Assembly: GCA_031425695.1 (NCBI GenBank)
Contig: JANPJV010000146.1
Span: forward strand, 1 to 26,489
From: JANPJV01 sp031425695
GTDB taxonomy: Bacteria; Pseudomonadota; Gammaproteobacteria; Xanthomonadales; SZUA-5
Length of the DNA: 26,489 nt
Direction: 5' to 3'
Under the pieces are notes generated by a model that was not told where the DNA came from, ran no database searches, and worked only from the letters and a program-made list of their open reading frames with translations. Below, piece after piece: positions 7,341 through 15,027 of the stretch; position 1 is the first letter of the stretch; the number at the start of each line of letters is the position of its first letter. Both the position numbers and the translations under genes were made by a program.

Positions 7341-7739
7341 ATGAGCATGACCGATCCAATTGCCGACATGCTGACCCGCATTCGCAATGCACAAGCGATG
7401 GCGAAGCCCAGCGTTCAGATGCCGGCCTCGAGCAAGAAGCTCGCGATCGCGCAGTTGTTGAAGGAAGAGGGATATCTCGAAGACGTCGCCGTCAGCGAGA
7501 CCGGTCCTGGCAAACGCGTAATGAGCCTCAAGCTCAAGTACTTCCATGGCAAGCCTGTCATCGAGAAAGTACAACGCGTCAGCCGTCCGGGCCTGCGCAC
7601 CTACCGTGGCAAGGACGAGCTCCCCAAGGTGCTCGGCGGCCTCGGTATTGCCATCGTGTCGACGTCCAAGGGACTGATGACCGATGCCAAGGCGCGGTCT
7701 GAAGGTCTGGGTGGCGAAGTCCTGTGCGTCGTCGCTTAA
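7341..7739 (+). CDS. rpsH: 30S ribosomal protein S8
   Basis: S8 binds helix 21 of 16S rRNA; in E. coli it represses the spc operon by binding mRNA at rplE. The 132 residues (E. coli 130) begin MSMTDPIADMLTRIRNAQA and include LKYFHGKPVIEKVQRVSRPGLRTY, KDELPKVLGGLGIAIVSTSKG and GLGGEVLCVVA. Autoregulation here is plausible but no mRNA mimic was tested. Confidence 0.98.
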   Translation: MSMTDPIADMLTRIRNAQAMAKPSVQMPASSKKLAIAQLLKEEGYLEDVAVSETGPGKRVMSLKLKYFHGKPVIEKVQRVSRPGLRTYRGKDELPKVLGGLGIAIVSTSKGLMTDAKARSEGLGGEVLCVVA

Positions 7740-7772
7740 GTGCGCGTCGTCTTAGAGCTAGGAGCGAGCTAA

Positions 7773-8300
7773 ATGTCACGCGTTGCTAAGAAACTGATCG
7801 CTCTGCCGAAAGGTGTCGAGCTGTCGAACAAGGATGGAACCCTGGTCGTCAAGGGCGCCAAGGGCAGTCTCAGCATGCCGCAGCCGGCCAATGTATCGGT
7901 CACGGTGAATGGCAGCGAAGTGACGATCGGTACCGTCGGCGAGCCCAACTGGGCAATGGCCGGAACGGTCCGTGCGCTGCTCGCCAACATGATCACCGGC
8001 GTCTCCAATGGCTACGAGCGCAAGCTCGAGCTGGTGGGCGTCGGCTACCGCGCCTCGATGGCCGGCAAGGATCTGAACCTGACCCTGGGCTTTTCGCACC
8101 CGATTCTGTTCAAGACCCCGGCCGACATCACCATCGAAACCCCGACGCAAACCGAAATCCGCATCAAGGGTAACGACAAGCAGAGCGTGGGTCAGGTCGC
8201 GGCTAAGATTCGCGCGTTCCGTCCGCCCGAACCCTACAAGGGCAAGGGTGTGCGTTATGGCGGCGAGAAGATCACGATCAAGGAAGCGAAGAAGGCCTGA
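7773..8300 (+). CDS. rplF: 50S ribosomal protein L6
   Basis: L6 lies near the sarcin-ricin loop and supports elongation-factor binding. The 175 residues (E. coli 177) form two repeated domains, with MSRVAKKLIALPKGV at the start, LVGVGYRASMAGKDLNLTLGFSHP in the middle and PEPYKGKGVRYGGE near the end. The latter is the family signature. An AGGAG site precedes the ATG. Confidence 0.98.
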   Translation: MSRVAKKLIALPKGVELSNKDGTLVVKGAKGSLSMPQPANVSVTVNGSEVTIGTVGEPNWAMAGTVRALLANMITGVSNGYERKLELVGVGYRASMAGKDLNLTLGFSHPILFKTPADITIETPTQTEIRIKGNDKQSVGQVAAKIRAFRPPEPYKGKGVRYGGEKITIKEAKKA

Positions 8301-8341
8301 CGCGAGTCGGGGTTCTTATCTGTCAAGGACAAATTGAAGTC

Positions 8342-8704
8342 ATGGCTAAAGTCGACAAGAGAGAAGCTCGTTTGCGCCGCGCGCAGACGACACGGCATCG
8401 GATTCGGGGGCTCATGGTCGCTCGGCTGACCGTCCATCGCAGTGGACAGCACATCTATGCGCAGGTTCTGGCACCCGGCGGCGCCGGCGTGCTGGCTTCC
8501 GCATCGACGGTGCAGAAGGGTGTACGTGATGGACTCACGGGCACCAAGAATAAAGCCGCTGCCGCAGCCGTTGGCCGCGAGATCGCGCAGAAAGCTCGCG
8601 CCGCCGGCGTCGAGAAGGTCGCGTTCGACCGCTCGGGCTTCAAGTACCACGGTCGCATCCAGGCCCTGGCCGACGCCGCCCGCGAGGGTGGTCTCCAGTT
8701 CTAA
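8342..8704 (+). CDS. rplR: 50S ribosomal protein L18
   Basis: L18 binds 5S rRNA with L5 and L25. The 120 residues (E. coli 117) start MAKVDKREARLRRAQTTRHR, with LTVHRSGQHIYAQVL and the C-terminal FDRSGFKYHGRIQALADAAREGGLQF. An AGGA stretch precedes the ATG. Gaps of about 41 bases on both sides are longer than elsewhere in the operon but hold no clear signals. Confidence 0.98.
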   Translation: MAKVDKREARLRRAQTTRHRIRGLMVARLTVHRSGQHIYAQVLAPGGAGVLASASTVQKGVRDGLTGTKNKAAAAAVGREIAQKARAAGVEKVAFDRSGFKYHGRIQALADAAREGGLQF

Positions 8705-8746
8705 GGTCGGCCAAAAGCCTAAGACCCTTTCTTTCAGGTGAGCAGC

Positions 8747-9262
8747 ATGGCGAATGACAACGAAAGCAGCGACGGCCTCCTAGAGAAGCTGGTCGCAGTC
8801 AACCGAGTGGCCAAAGTCGTAAAAGGTGGTCGCCAGTTTGGTTTTACCGCTCTGACGGTGGTTGGCGACGGCAATGGCCGCGTCGGCATTGGTTACGGCA
8901 AGGCGCGTGAAGTGCCGGCCGCGATCGCAAAGGCGATGGAGCGTGCGCGTCGCGCAATGGTCAAGGTCAGCTTGAATGCCGGTACTGTCTGGTATCCGAC
9001 GCAGGGCAACCATGGTGCCGCGAAGGTCTACATCGCTCCGGCGTCGGAAGGTACTGGCGTGATTGCCGGTGGCGCGATGCGTGCGGTGTTCGAAGTCGTC
9101 GGCGTACAGAACGTGCTCGCCAAGGCTTTCGGCTCGCGCAATCCGATCAACCTGGTGCGTGCGACGGTCAAGGGTCTGTCGCGCATGGCCGCGCCGACCG
9201 AATATGCCGCCAAGCGTGGCAAGCGACTCGACGATCTGACGGGGAAGAGCAATGAGCACTGA
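8747..9262 (+). CDS. rpsE: 30S ribosomal protein S5
   Basis: S5 takes part in mRNA entry, decoding fidelity and 30S assembly. With the ATG at 8747 the product has 171 residues (E. coli 167). A GTG at 8738 is in frame, but it overlaps the AGGTGA ribosome site that serves the ATG, so the later start is chosen. RVAKVVKGGRQFGFTALTVVGD, GRVGIGYGKAREVP and GTGVIAGGAMRAVFEVVGV identify the two domains. The last 11 bases overlap rpmD in another frame. Confidence 0.97.
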   Translation: MANDNESSDGLLEKLVAVNRVAKVVKGGRQFGFTALTVVGDGNGRVGIGYGKAREVPAAIAKAMERARRAMVKVSLNAGTVWYPTQGNHGAAKVYIAPASEGTGVIAGGAMRAVFEVVGVQNVLAKAFGSRNPINLVRATVKGLSRMAAPTEYAAKRGKRLDDLTGKSNEH

Positions 9263-9440
9263 GGCAGGGACGGTCAAGGTTCGCCTGATCAAGAGCCCAA
9301 ACAGCACGCCGGCGCGTCATCGGTTGTGCGTCAAGGCCCTCGGTCTCAAGCGCATGAATCATGTGGTGGAGCTCAAGGACAGCCCGAGCGTCCGCGGCCT
9401 CATCTACAAAGTGAATTATTTGGTGCGCGTCGAAGGCTGA
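9252..9440 (+). CDS. rpmD: 50S ribosomal protein L30
   Basis: L30 is a small 50S protein absent from some bacteria. The 62-residue product (E. coli 59) contains VKVRLIKSPNSTPARHRLCVKALGLKRMNH and ends IYKVNYLVRVEG. The start codon lies inside the end of rpsE (11-base overlap), with GGGGAAGAG in rpsE acting as the ribosome-binding site, so translation is probably coupled. Confidence 0.97.
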   Translation: MSTEAGTVKVRLIKSPNSTPARHRLCVKALGLKRMNHVVELKDSPSVRGLIYKVNYLVRVEG

Positions 9441-9468
9441 ACGCCTTTCGATCGCCGGAGCAGTAGTC

Positions 9469-9903
9469 ATGAGAATGAATACGATCAAGCCCGCTGAGGG
9501 CAGCAAGAAAGACCGCAAGCGTCGTGGCCGTGGTATCGGCAGCACGCTCGGCAAGACCGCGGGCCGTGGCCACAAGGGTCAGTTCGCGCGCGCCGGTCAG
9601 GGCAAGGTCAAGGCCGGCTTTGAAGGCGGCCAGATGCCGCTGCAGCGTCGCCTGCCGAAAGTGGGCTTCCGCTCCAAGAAGTCCTTCGACAGCGGCGAAG
9701 TGATGATGTACAGCCTGGCTCGCATCGAAGGGGATGTGGTTGATATCGCCGCGCTGCGTGCGCTCAACCTGATCGGTCCCAACGTCAAGCGCGTGAAGAT
9801 CGTCAACAAGGGCGAAGTTACGCGTGCACTGACCTGCCGCGGCGTGCTCTGCACGGCCGGCGCGAAGGCTGCGATCGAAGCAGCTGGCGGGACGGTGGAG
9901 TAA
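9469..9903 (+). CDS. rplO: 50S ribosomal protein L15
   Basis: L15 is a late assembly protein of the 50S central region. The 144 residues equal the E. coli length. The start at 9469 gives MRMNTIKPAEGSKKDRKRRG, which aligns with E. coli; a later ATG at 9475 would drop two residues. GRGIGSTLGKTAGRGHKGQ and FEGGQMPLQRRLPKVGF are diagnostic. Its C-terminal codons provide the ribosome site for secY, three bases downstream. Confidence 0.98.
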   Translation: MRMNTIKPAEGSKKDRKRRGRGIGSTLGKTAGRGHKGQFARAGQGKVKAGFEGGQMPLQRRLPKVGFRSKKSFDSGEVMMYSLARIEGDVVDIAALRALNLIGPNVKRVKIVNKGEVTRALTCRGVLCTAGAKAAIEAAGGTVE

Positions 9904-9906
9904 GCC

Positions 9907-11250
9907 TTGGCCAACGCGTCCAAAGCTGCCTCCCAGCTCGGTGGGCTCGGTCGTCTGACCGAGCTCCGGTCTCGTCTCCTGTTCGTGCTCGGCGCGTTGA
10001 TCGTGTTCCGCGCGGGCAGCTTCATTCCGGTTCCGGGCGTCAACCCGGAAGCGATGCTGCAGCTGATGGAGTCCCAGAAGGGCACCATCATCGATGTGTT
10101 CAACATGTTCTCGGGTGGTGCGCTCGCGCGCTTCTCGATCTTCGCGCTCGGCGTGATGCCATACATCTCGGCGTCAATCGTCGTGCAGATTCTCGCGACC
10201 GCGTTGCCGTCTCTTCAGGCCCTCCGCAAGGAAGGCGAAGCCGGCCGACGCACGCTCAGCAAGTACACCCGCTGGGGCACGCTCGGGCTGTCGTTGTTCC
10301 AGGGTTTTGGTGTTGCCTATGCATTGCAGCAGCAGGGCGGCGCCGTGGTGATTTCCCCTGGGGCCGGCTTCCTGGTCACCGCGGTGATCAGCCTGACTGC
10401 GGGCACCATGTATCTCATGTGGCTTGGTGAGCAGGTGACTGAGCGTGGCATCGGCAACGGTATCTCGTTGATCATCTTCGCCGGTATCGTCGCGGGCTTC
10501 CCGTCGGCGATCGTGGAAACGCTCACCCTCGCCAACACCGGGCAGCTGGCGTTCCTGTCGATCATCCTGATTCTTGGCATCGTCACCGTGGTCACGGCCT
10601 TCGTGGTGTTCATGGAGCGCGCGCAGAGACGCATCACGGTCAATTACGCACGTCGCATGTCCGGTCGCCAGGCCTATCAGAACCAAGCCTCGCACCTGCC
10701 GCTCAAGCTCAACATGTCGGGCGTCATTCCGCCGATCTTTGCCTCTAGCCTGATCCTGTTCCCGGCGACTGCAGCAACCTGGTTCGGTACGGGCGAATCG
10801 ACGCGCTGGTTGCAGCGCCTGGCCGCCATGCTGGGTCCGGAACAGCCGCTGCACATGCTGCTGTACGCGGCGCTGATCTTCTTCTTCGCTTTCTTCTACA
10901 CGGCGCTGGTTTTCAATGCTCAGGAAACGGCGGACAACCTGAAGAAATCGGGCGCCCTGATTCCGGGAATCCGTCCGGGGAAGGCTACCGCCGAATACAT
11001 CGATGGCGTGCTCACCCGACTGACTGCCGTTGGTGCGTGTTACCTGGTAGCGGTGTGTCTGTTGCCCGAGTTCATGCGCATCTACTTCGACGTTCCGTTC
11101 TATTTTGGTGGCACCTCGTTGTTGATCGTGGTGGTGGTGGTGATGGATTTCATGGCGCAGATCCAGGCGCATCTGATGTCGCATCAGTACGACAGCCTGT
11201 TGAAGAAGGCAAATCTGAAGAACGTTGGACGTGGCGGTTTGCTGAAATAA
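9907..11250 (+). CDS. secY: Protein translocase channel subunit SecY
   Basis: SecY is the inner-membrane channel that, with SecE and SecG, moves proteins across or into the membrane, driven by SecA or the ribosome. The 447-residue product (E. coli 443) has about ten hydrophobic segments. Visible family blocks are FRAGSFIPVPGVNPE, LGVMPYISASIVVQIL, the cytoplasmic loop with MSGRQAYQNQASHLPLKLN, MSGVIPPIFASS, and PGIRPGKATAEYIDGVLTRLT. The start is TTG at 9907, three bases after rplO, with GGTGGAG well placed; no nearer ATG gives a complete first membrane segment. It is the last gene of the spc group. Confidence 0.98.
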   Translation: MANASKAASQLGGLGRLTELRSRLLFVLGALIVFRAGSFIPVPGVNPEAMLQLMESQKGTIIDVFNMFSGGALARFSIFALGVMPYISASIVVQILATALPSLQALRKEGEAGRRTLSKYTRWGTLGLSLFQGFGVAYALQQQGGAVVISPGAGFLVTAVISLTAGTMYLMWLGEQVTERGIGNGISLIIFAGIVAGFPSAIVETLTLANTGQLAFLSIILILGIVTVVTAFVVFMERAQRRITVNYARRMSGRQAYQNQASHLPLKLNMSGVIPPIFASSLILFPATAATWFGTGESTRWLQRLAAMLGPEQPLHMLLYAALIFFFAFFYTALVFNAQETADNLKKSGALIPGIRPGKATAEYIDGVLTRLTAVGACYLVAVCLLPEFMRIYFDVPFYFGGTSLLIVVVVVMDFMAQIQAHLMSHQYDSLLKKANLKNVGRGGLLK

Positions 11251-11281
11251 GGCTGACCGTTGCATCTGTAACTGTTGATGG

Positions 11282-11312
11282 TTGCGCGTAACTGGTTAGG
11301 TACTGCTACAAT
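11282..11312 (+). promoter_or_regulatory. Probable promoter of the alpha operon
   Basis: An extended -10, TGC-TACAAT, has its hexamer at 11307-11312. A weak -35 (TTGCGC, 11282-11287) is 19 bases upstream. The start would be near 11319, giving a leader of about 35 bases before rpsM. The 103-base gap is the largest since rpsJ and fits a separate alpha-operon promoter. Confidence 0.55.
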
Positions 11313-11353
11313 AGGCGGTTCAACCAGCCGCGCTCTTAGAGTGGAGATCTCTG

Positions 11354-11710
11354 ATGGCCCGTATCGCGGGAGTGAACATTCCGGTCGGCAAGCATGCCTG
11401 GATCGGATTGACCAGTATTTATGGTGTGGGAAAAAGCAGCGCGCGGAAGATCTGCGCGGCTGCCGGCGTCGTCCCCAGCACCAAGGTCAAGGCCCTGACT
11501 GAAGCCGAAGTTGAAAAACTGCGTGCCGAAGTGGGTCGCTACACGGTCGAGGGTGATTTGCGCCGCGAGGTGGCTGTCAGCGTCAAGCGCCTGATCGATC
11601 TCGGTTGCTACCGCGGTCTGCGTCATCGCAAAGGGCTGCCCATTCGTGGTCAACGCACGCGCACCAATGCGCGGACGCGTAAGGGCCCTCGTAAGCAGAT
11701 CAAGAAGTAG
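11354..11710 (+). CDS. rpsM: 30S ribosomal protein S13
   Basis: S13 forms inter-subunit bridges and contacts P-site tRNA. Its 118 residues equal E. coli in length: MARIAGVNIPVGKHAWIGL, then YGVGKSSARKICAAAGV (helix-two-turns-helix) and the tail GLRHRKGLPIRGQRTRTNARTRKGPRK. GGAG lies upstream of the ATG. rpmJ (L36), often found just before this gene in gammaproteobacteria, is absent here. Confidence 0.98.
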   Translation: MARIAGVNIPVGKHAWIGLTSIYGVGKSSARKICAAAGVVPSTKVKALTEAEVEKLRAEVGRYTVEGDLRREVAVSVKRLIDLGCYRGLRHRKGLPIRGQRTRTNARTRKGPRKQIKK

Positions 11711-11873
11711 CTCTAAGAGTCTGAAACGTCCATTCCTGGCCTTTCAGACGCGCTCCACAAAAAGTGTCATTTTTGTTTCGCTTCATTTTCGCTGACTCTC
11801 GTCATCAAAAATGGTGGCACGTCCATGTACCGGAACCCCTGACTCGTCAGAGGTTCCTTAACGGAATTCGATC
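11711..11873 (+). other. Structured spacer between rpsM and rpsK
   Basis: This 163-base, comparatively AT-rich spacer holds no supportable gene. Three inverted repeats follow one another: GTCTGAAA (11719-11726) with TTTCAGAC (11742-11749); ACAAAAA (11757-11763) with TTTTTGT (11770-11776); and GGAACC (11832-11837) with GGTTCC (11852-11857), the last enclosing a further 4-bp stem. The spacer is much longer than usual for this gene pair. Function is unknown; control of the downstream rpsK-rpsD-rpoA-rplQ is one option. Confidence 0.6.
11832..11857 (+). promoter_or_regulatory. Strong hairpin just upstream of rpsK
   Basis: Six pairs (11832-11837 with 11852-11857), one C-A mismatch, then four pairs (11839-11842 with 11847-11850) close a CTCG loop. 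The hairpin ends 16 bases before the rpsK ATG, immediately 5' of its weak ribosome-binding region. That position would suit a translational control element. Confidence 0.5.
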
Positions 11874-12272
11874 ATGAGCAAGGCGGCTGCGCCGGCTGGA
11901 AAGGCCAAGAAGAAGATCAAACGCTCGGTTTCGGACGGCATTGCCCATGTCCAAGCGTCGTTCAACAACACGGTGATTACGATCACTGACCGGCAGGGCA
12001 ATGCGCTCAGCTGGGCTACCTCGGGCGGCGCGGGTTTCCGCGGTTCGCGCAAGAGCACGCCGTTCGCAGCGCAGGTCGCAGCTGAAAAGGCTGGCCGGGT
12101 CGCGCTCGAGTACGGAGTGAAGGCGCTCGAAGTTCGCATCAAGGGCCCGGGTCCGGGTCGTGAGTCGGCAGTCCGTGCGCTCAATGCCTTGGGTCTCAAG
12201 GTCACCAACATTCTGGATGTGACGCCGATTCCGCATAACGGCTGCCGTCCGCCCAAGCGCCGTCGCGTGTAA
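11874..12272 (+). CDS. rpsK: 30S ribosomal protein S11
   Basis: S11 lines the platform of the 30S subunit near the mRNA exit. The 132 residues (E. coli 129) include IAHVQASFNNTVITITDRQGN, SWATSGGAGFRGSRKSTPFAAQ and the C-terminal VTPIPHNGCRPPKRRRV. The latter holds the Asn-Gly pair that forms isoaspartate in E. coli. No strong ribosome-binding site is seen; the preceding hairpin lies close to the start. Confidence 0.98.
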   Translation: MSKAAAPAGKAKKKIKRSVSDGIAHVQASFNNTVITITDRQGNALSWATSGGAGFRGSRKSTPFAAQVAAEKAGRVALEYGVKALEVRIKGPGPGRESAVRALNALGLKVTNILDVTPIPHNGCRPPKRRRV

Positions 12273-12290
12273 TCAAGGAGGATTTACGTC

Positions 12291-12917
12291 ATGGCCCGTT
12301 ATCTCGGTCCTACCTGCAAATTGGCGCGTCGCGAAGGAACGGATCTGTTCCTGAAGTCGCCGGCGCGTCCGCTCGACAAGAAGTGCAAGCTCGAACAGAA
12401 GCCTGGTCAGCATGGCGCTGCCAAGAAGGCGAAGACCTCAAACTACTCCGTGCAGTTGCGCGAGAAGCAAAAGGTCAAGCGCATCTATGGCGTGCTGGAA
12501 CGTCAGTTCCGCCGCTACTATGCCGAAGCCAGCCGTCGCAAGGGCGCCACCGGCGAAAACCTGCTGCAGCTGCTCGAGTCGCGCCTGGACAATATCGTTT
12601 ACCGGCTTGGTTTCGCGGTCACCCGCGCCCAGGCTCGCCAGCTGGTTTCGCATCGCGCGATCAAGATCAACGGCAAGACCGTGAACCTGCCTTCCTACCA
12701 GGTCAAGGTGGGTGAGGCGATCACGCTGGCCGACCGCGCCCGTGAACAGCTGCGCGTCAAGGAAGCCATGACAGTCAGTCAGGAAATGGATCTCGCGCCG
12801 AGTTGGCTCGAGGTTGATGCCGGCAAGGGTGCTGGCGTCTTCAAGCAGCTTCCCGACCGTAGCGATCTGTCAGCCGAGATCAATGAGAATTTGATCGTCG
12901 AGCTCTACTCCAAGTAA
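12291..12917 (+). CDS. rpsD: 30S ribosomal protein S4
   Basis: S4 is a primary 16S rRNA-binding protein and fidelity determinant; in E. coli it represses the alpha operon by binding its mRNA. The 208 residues (E. coli 206) start MARYLGPTCKLARREGTDL, followed by the S4 RNA-binding domain from about residue 98 (SRLDNIVYRLGFAVTRAQARQLVSH). The end NENLIVELYSK is typical. An AAGGAGG site lies upstream of the ATG. Confidence 0.98.
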   Translation: MARYLGPTCKLARREGTDLFLKSPARPLDKKCKLEQKPGQHGAAKKAKTSNYSVQLREKQKVKRIYGVLERQFRRYYAEASRRKGATGENLLQLLESRLDNIVYRLGFAVTRAQARQLVSHRAIKINGKTVNLPSYQVKVGEAITLADRAREQLRVKEAMTVSQEMDLAPSWLEVDAGKGAGVFKQLPDRSDLSAEINENLIVELYSK

Positions 12918-12935
12918 GTCTTTTGAGGAATGTTC

Positions 12936-13931
12936 ATGGCGTCTGCAACCAGTTTGCTGCGTCCCAACAACCTGGTCGTTGAAAACGCCGGGGACAAGCG
13001 CGCAAGAGTCGTGCTTGAACCGTTGGAGCGCGGGTTCGGCCACACGTTGGGTAACGCGCTGCGGCGCGTGTTGCTGTCCTCGATTCCGGGCGCGGCCATC
13101 ACTGAAGTTGAAGTCGATGGCGTCCTGCACGAGTACAGCACCATTGAAGGTGTGCAAGAAGATGTGGTCGAGATCCTTCTCAACCTGAAGGAAGTTGCGG
13201 TGCGCCTGCATAACGTCGAACAGACGACCGTGCAGTTGACCCGCAAGGGTCGCGGTCCGGTCACGGCCGGGGATATCACGGTCGACCATAACGTCGAAAT
13301 CGTGAACCCGGACCTGATCATCTGCACCTTGACCAAGGACGTCTCGCTGTCGATGCGCCTGCGCATTGCGCGTGGCGTTGGCTATGAAGCGGCCAGCTCG
13401 CGGCGCCTGCCGGAAGACGAGGCACGCCCGATCGGCCGTCTGCAGATCGATGCGACATATTCGCCGATTCGCCGCGTCGCCTACACGGTCGACAGTGCGC
13501 GCGTCGAGCAGCGCACCGATCTCGACAAGCTGGTACTGGATGTCGAGACCGATGGCACCGTGGATGCGGTTGATGCAGTCAAGCAGGCGGCCGGAATCCT
13601 GGTCGACCAGCTGGGTGCGTTCGTCGACGTGAGTCGTCGTGAAGCCGAGCGTCCGGTTGCCGGCCGCGCGGAAGTCGATCCGATCCTGCTGCGCCCGATC
13701 GATGATCTGGAGCTCACCGTGCGCTCGGCTAACTGCCTCAAGGCCGAGAGCATCTATTACATCGGTGACCTGATCCAGCGTACCGAAGTCGAGCTGCTGA
13801 AGACGCCGAATCTCGGCAAGAAGTCGCTCACCGAAATCAAGGATGTGCTTGCCGCACGCGGTCTTTCGCTCGGCATGAAGCTCGAAAACTGGCCGCCGCC
13901 GGGACTCGCAACCAGCGGCTTTGGCGGCTGA
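12936..13931 (+). CDS. rpoA: RNA polymerase alpha subunit
   Basis: Alpha dimerises to start RNA polymerase assembly, and its C-terminal domain binds UP elements and activators. With the ATG at 12936 the product is 331 residues (E. coli 329). An ATG at 12930 is in frame but lies one base from the GAGG ribosome site, so the second is preferred. The N-terminal domain shows LEPLERGFGHTLGNALRRVLLSSIPG. The C-terminal domain (about 250-315) has ELTVRSANCLKAESIYYIGDL and KTPNLGKKSLTEIKDVLAARGL. Confidence 0.98.
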   Translation: MASATSLLRPNNLVVENAGDKRARVVLEPLERGFGHTLGNALRRVLLSSIPGAAITEVEVDGVLHEYSTIEGVQEDVVEILLNLKEVAVRLHNVEQTTVQLTRKGRGPVTAGDITVDHNVEIVNPDLIICTLTKDVSLSMRLRIARGVGYEAASSRRLPEDEARPIGRLQIDATYSPIRRVAYTVDSARVEQRTDLDKLVLDVETDGTVDAVDAVKQAAGILVDQLGAFVDVSRREAERPVAGRAEVDPILLRPIDDLELTVRSANCLKAESIYYIGDLIQRTEVELLKTPNLGKKSLTEIKDVLAARGLSLGMKLENWPPPGLATSGFGG

Positions 13932-13946
13932 TCAAGGAGAATTGCC

Positions 13947-14330
13947 ATGCGTCACCGTAATGCCGGCCGCGCCTTTGCACGCACCAGCGCGCACCGCCAA
14001 GCCATGTTCCGCAACATGACCAACTCGTTGATTCAACACGAGCTGATCAAGACCACCTTGCCGAAAGCCAAGGAGCTGCGCCGGTTCGCCGAGCCGCTGC
14101 TGACCCTGGCGAAGGAAGATGGCCTGTCCAACCGTCGCCTGGCTTTCAGTCGCCTGCGTGACAAGGCGACCGTCGGCAAGCTGTTTGTCGAGCTCGGTCC
14201 GCGCTATCGCACGCGTCCGGGTGGCTATCTGCGCATCCTGAAGTGTGGCTTTCGCGACGGTGACAATGCGCCGATGGCGTATGTCGAACTGGTCGATCGC
14301 CCGAATGGTCCGAGCGCCAGCGCTTCCTGA
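13947..14330 (+). CDS. rplQ: 50S ribosomal protein L17
   Basis: L17 lies near the peptide exit. The 127 residues equal E. coli in length, and the N-terminus MRHRNAGRAFARTSAHRQAMFR and NSLIQHELIKTTLPKAKELRR are diagnostic. A YLRILKCGFRDGDNAPMAYVELVDR block closes the conserved part. AAGGAG precedes the ATG. It is the last gene of the alpha operon and a strong terminator follows 20 bases after its stop. Confidence 0.98.
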   Translation: MRHRNAGRAFARTSAHRQAMFRNMTNSLIQHELIKTTLPKAKELRRFAEPLLTLAKEDGLSNRRLAFSRLRDKATVGKLFVELGPRYRTRPGGYLRILKCGFRDGDNAPMAYVELVDRPNGPSASAS

Positions 14331-14350
14331 TCGTCGACGATGTCGTGTAC

Positions 14351-14378
14351 AAAAAGGCCGCCCTTGGGCGGCCTTTTT
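14351..14378 (+). terminator. Intrinsic terminator after rplQ
   Basis: A 12-bp perfect stem pairs 14351-14362 with 14367-14378 around a CTTG loop. The core GGCCGCC/GGCGGCC is flanked by A5 on the left and T5 on the right. Symmetry means it could act on both strands. It marks the end of the ribosomal transcript. Confidence 0.92.
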
Positions 14379-14422
14379 GCTTGTCCGGCGTGCGAGAGCC
14401 CCGGCTTGGCGCAGCCCGGTGA

Positions 14423-14443
14423 ACCGCAAGCGCTCCTTGCGGT
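14423..14443 (+). promoter_or_regulatory. Stem-loop upstream of dsbB
   Basis: ACCGCAAG (14423-14430) pairs perfectly with CTTGCGGT (14436-14443) around CGCTC. It lies between the rplQ terminator and dsbB, ending 36 bases before the dsbB start, with no T-run. I could not identify a convincing dsbB promoter next to it. It may be a leader hairpin or a DNA-binding palindrome. Confidence 0.35.
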
Positions 14444-14479
14444 CCATTGGCGTTCTTAAAGTTTCAGAGGAGACGACTG

Positions 14480-15013
14480 GTGACCCAACGACTCAGTTCC
14501 CGCTCGCTGTTTGCGCTCGTTGCGCTCATCTGTGCGCTCGCGCTCGGCTACGCCTTTTACGCTGAGTACGTACTCAAGCTGGTGCCGTGCCCCTTGTGTA
14601 TGTTCCAGCGTGTGGCCATGGGCCTGCTTGGCGCAATTGCCCTGATTGCAGCATTGCATGATCCTGGCCGCGGCGGTACGCGGGCTTATGCATTATTCGG
14701 CTTCCTGGCAGCAGGCCTGGGGGCGGCGATCGCCGGGCGCCACGTCTGGTTGCAGTCGCTGCCGAAGGACCAATTGCCGTCGTGTGCGCCGCCGCTCGAC
14801 TATATGTGGGACAACATGCCGTTCGGGGACCTGATGCGGACGGTGATGATGACCTCGGGCGAGTGCGCCAACATCGACTGGCAGTTCCTTGGCTTGAGCA
14901 TGCCGTTCTGGACACTGATGGCTTTCGTGGCGCTGGGAATGTTGATGTTGTGGTTGCTGGTGTTCCCAGGCGCGCCGAAGCGCGCCGTTCTGGCCGAGCG
15001 TAGGTACACTTGA
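14480..15013 (+). CDS. dsbB: Disulfide bond formation protein DsbB
   Basis: DsbB is an inner-membrane protein that reoxidises periplasmic DsbA and passes electrons to quinone. The 177 residues (E. coli 176) have four hydrophobic segments. The first periplasmic pair is Cys37 and Cys40 in the CPLC motif, and the second pair Cys102 and Cys129 lies in the longer periplasmic loop. The GTG start at 14480 has an AGAGGAG site 8 bases upstream; an in-frame TTG at 14447 has none. The downstream DAHP synthase gene is 14 bases away, so the two probably share a transcript despite unrelated roles. Confidence 0.93.
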   Translation: MTQRLSSRSLFALVALICALALGYAFYAEYVLKLVPCPLCMFQRVAMGLLGAIALIAALHDPGRGGTRAYALFGFLAAGLGAAIAGRHVWLQSLPKDQLPSCAPPLDYMWDNMPFGDLMRTVMMTSGECANIDWQFLGLSMPFWTLMAFVALGMLMLWLLVFPGAPKRAVLAERRYT

Positions 15014-15027
15014 AGAGGCGTTGACCG

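Noticed and set aside
10174..11265. 363-codon open frame opposite secY
   Set aside because: Its product is rich in His, Gln and Arg with no membrane or domain signature, as expected for the complement of a hydrophobic gene.
11332..11720. GCTCTTAGAGT before rpsM and GCTCTAAGAGT after it as flanking repeats
   Set aside because: They match at 10 of 11 bases, but both are near-palindromes and a pair this similar within several hundred bases is expected by chance.
14447..14479. Upstream TTG start for DsbB
   Set aside because: It lacks a ribosome site and would add a basic stretch; the GTG at 14480 has AGAGGAG at the right distance.
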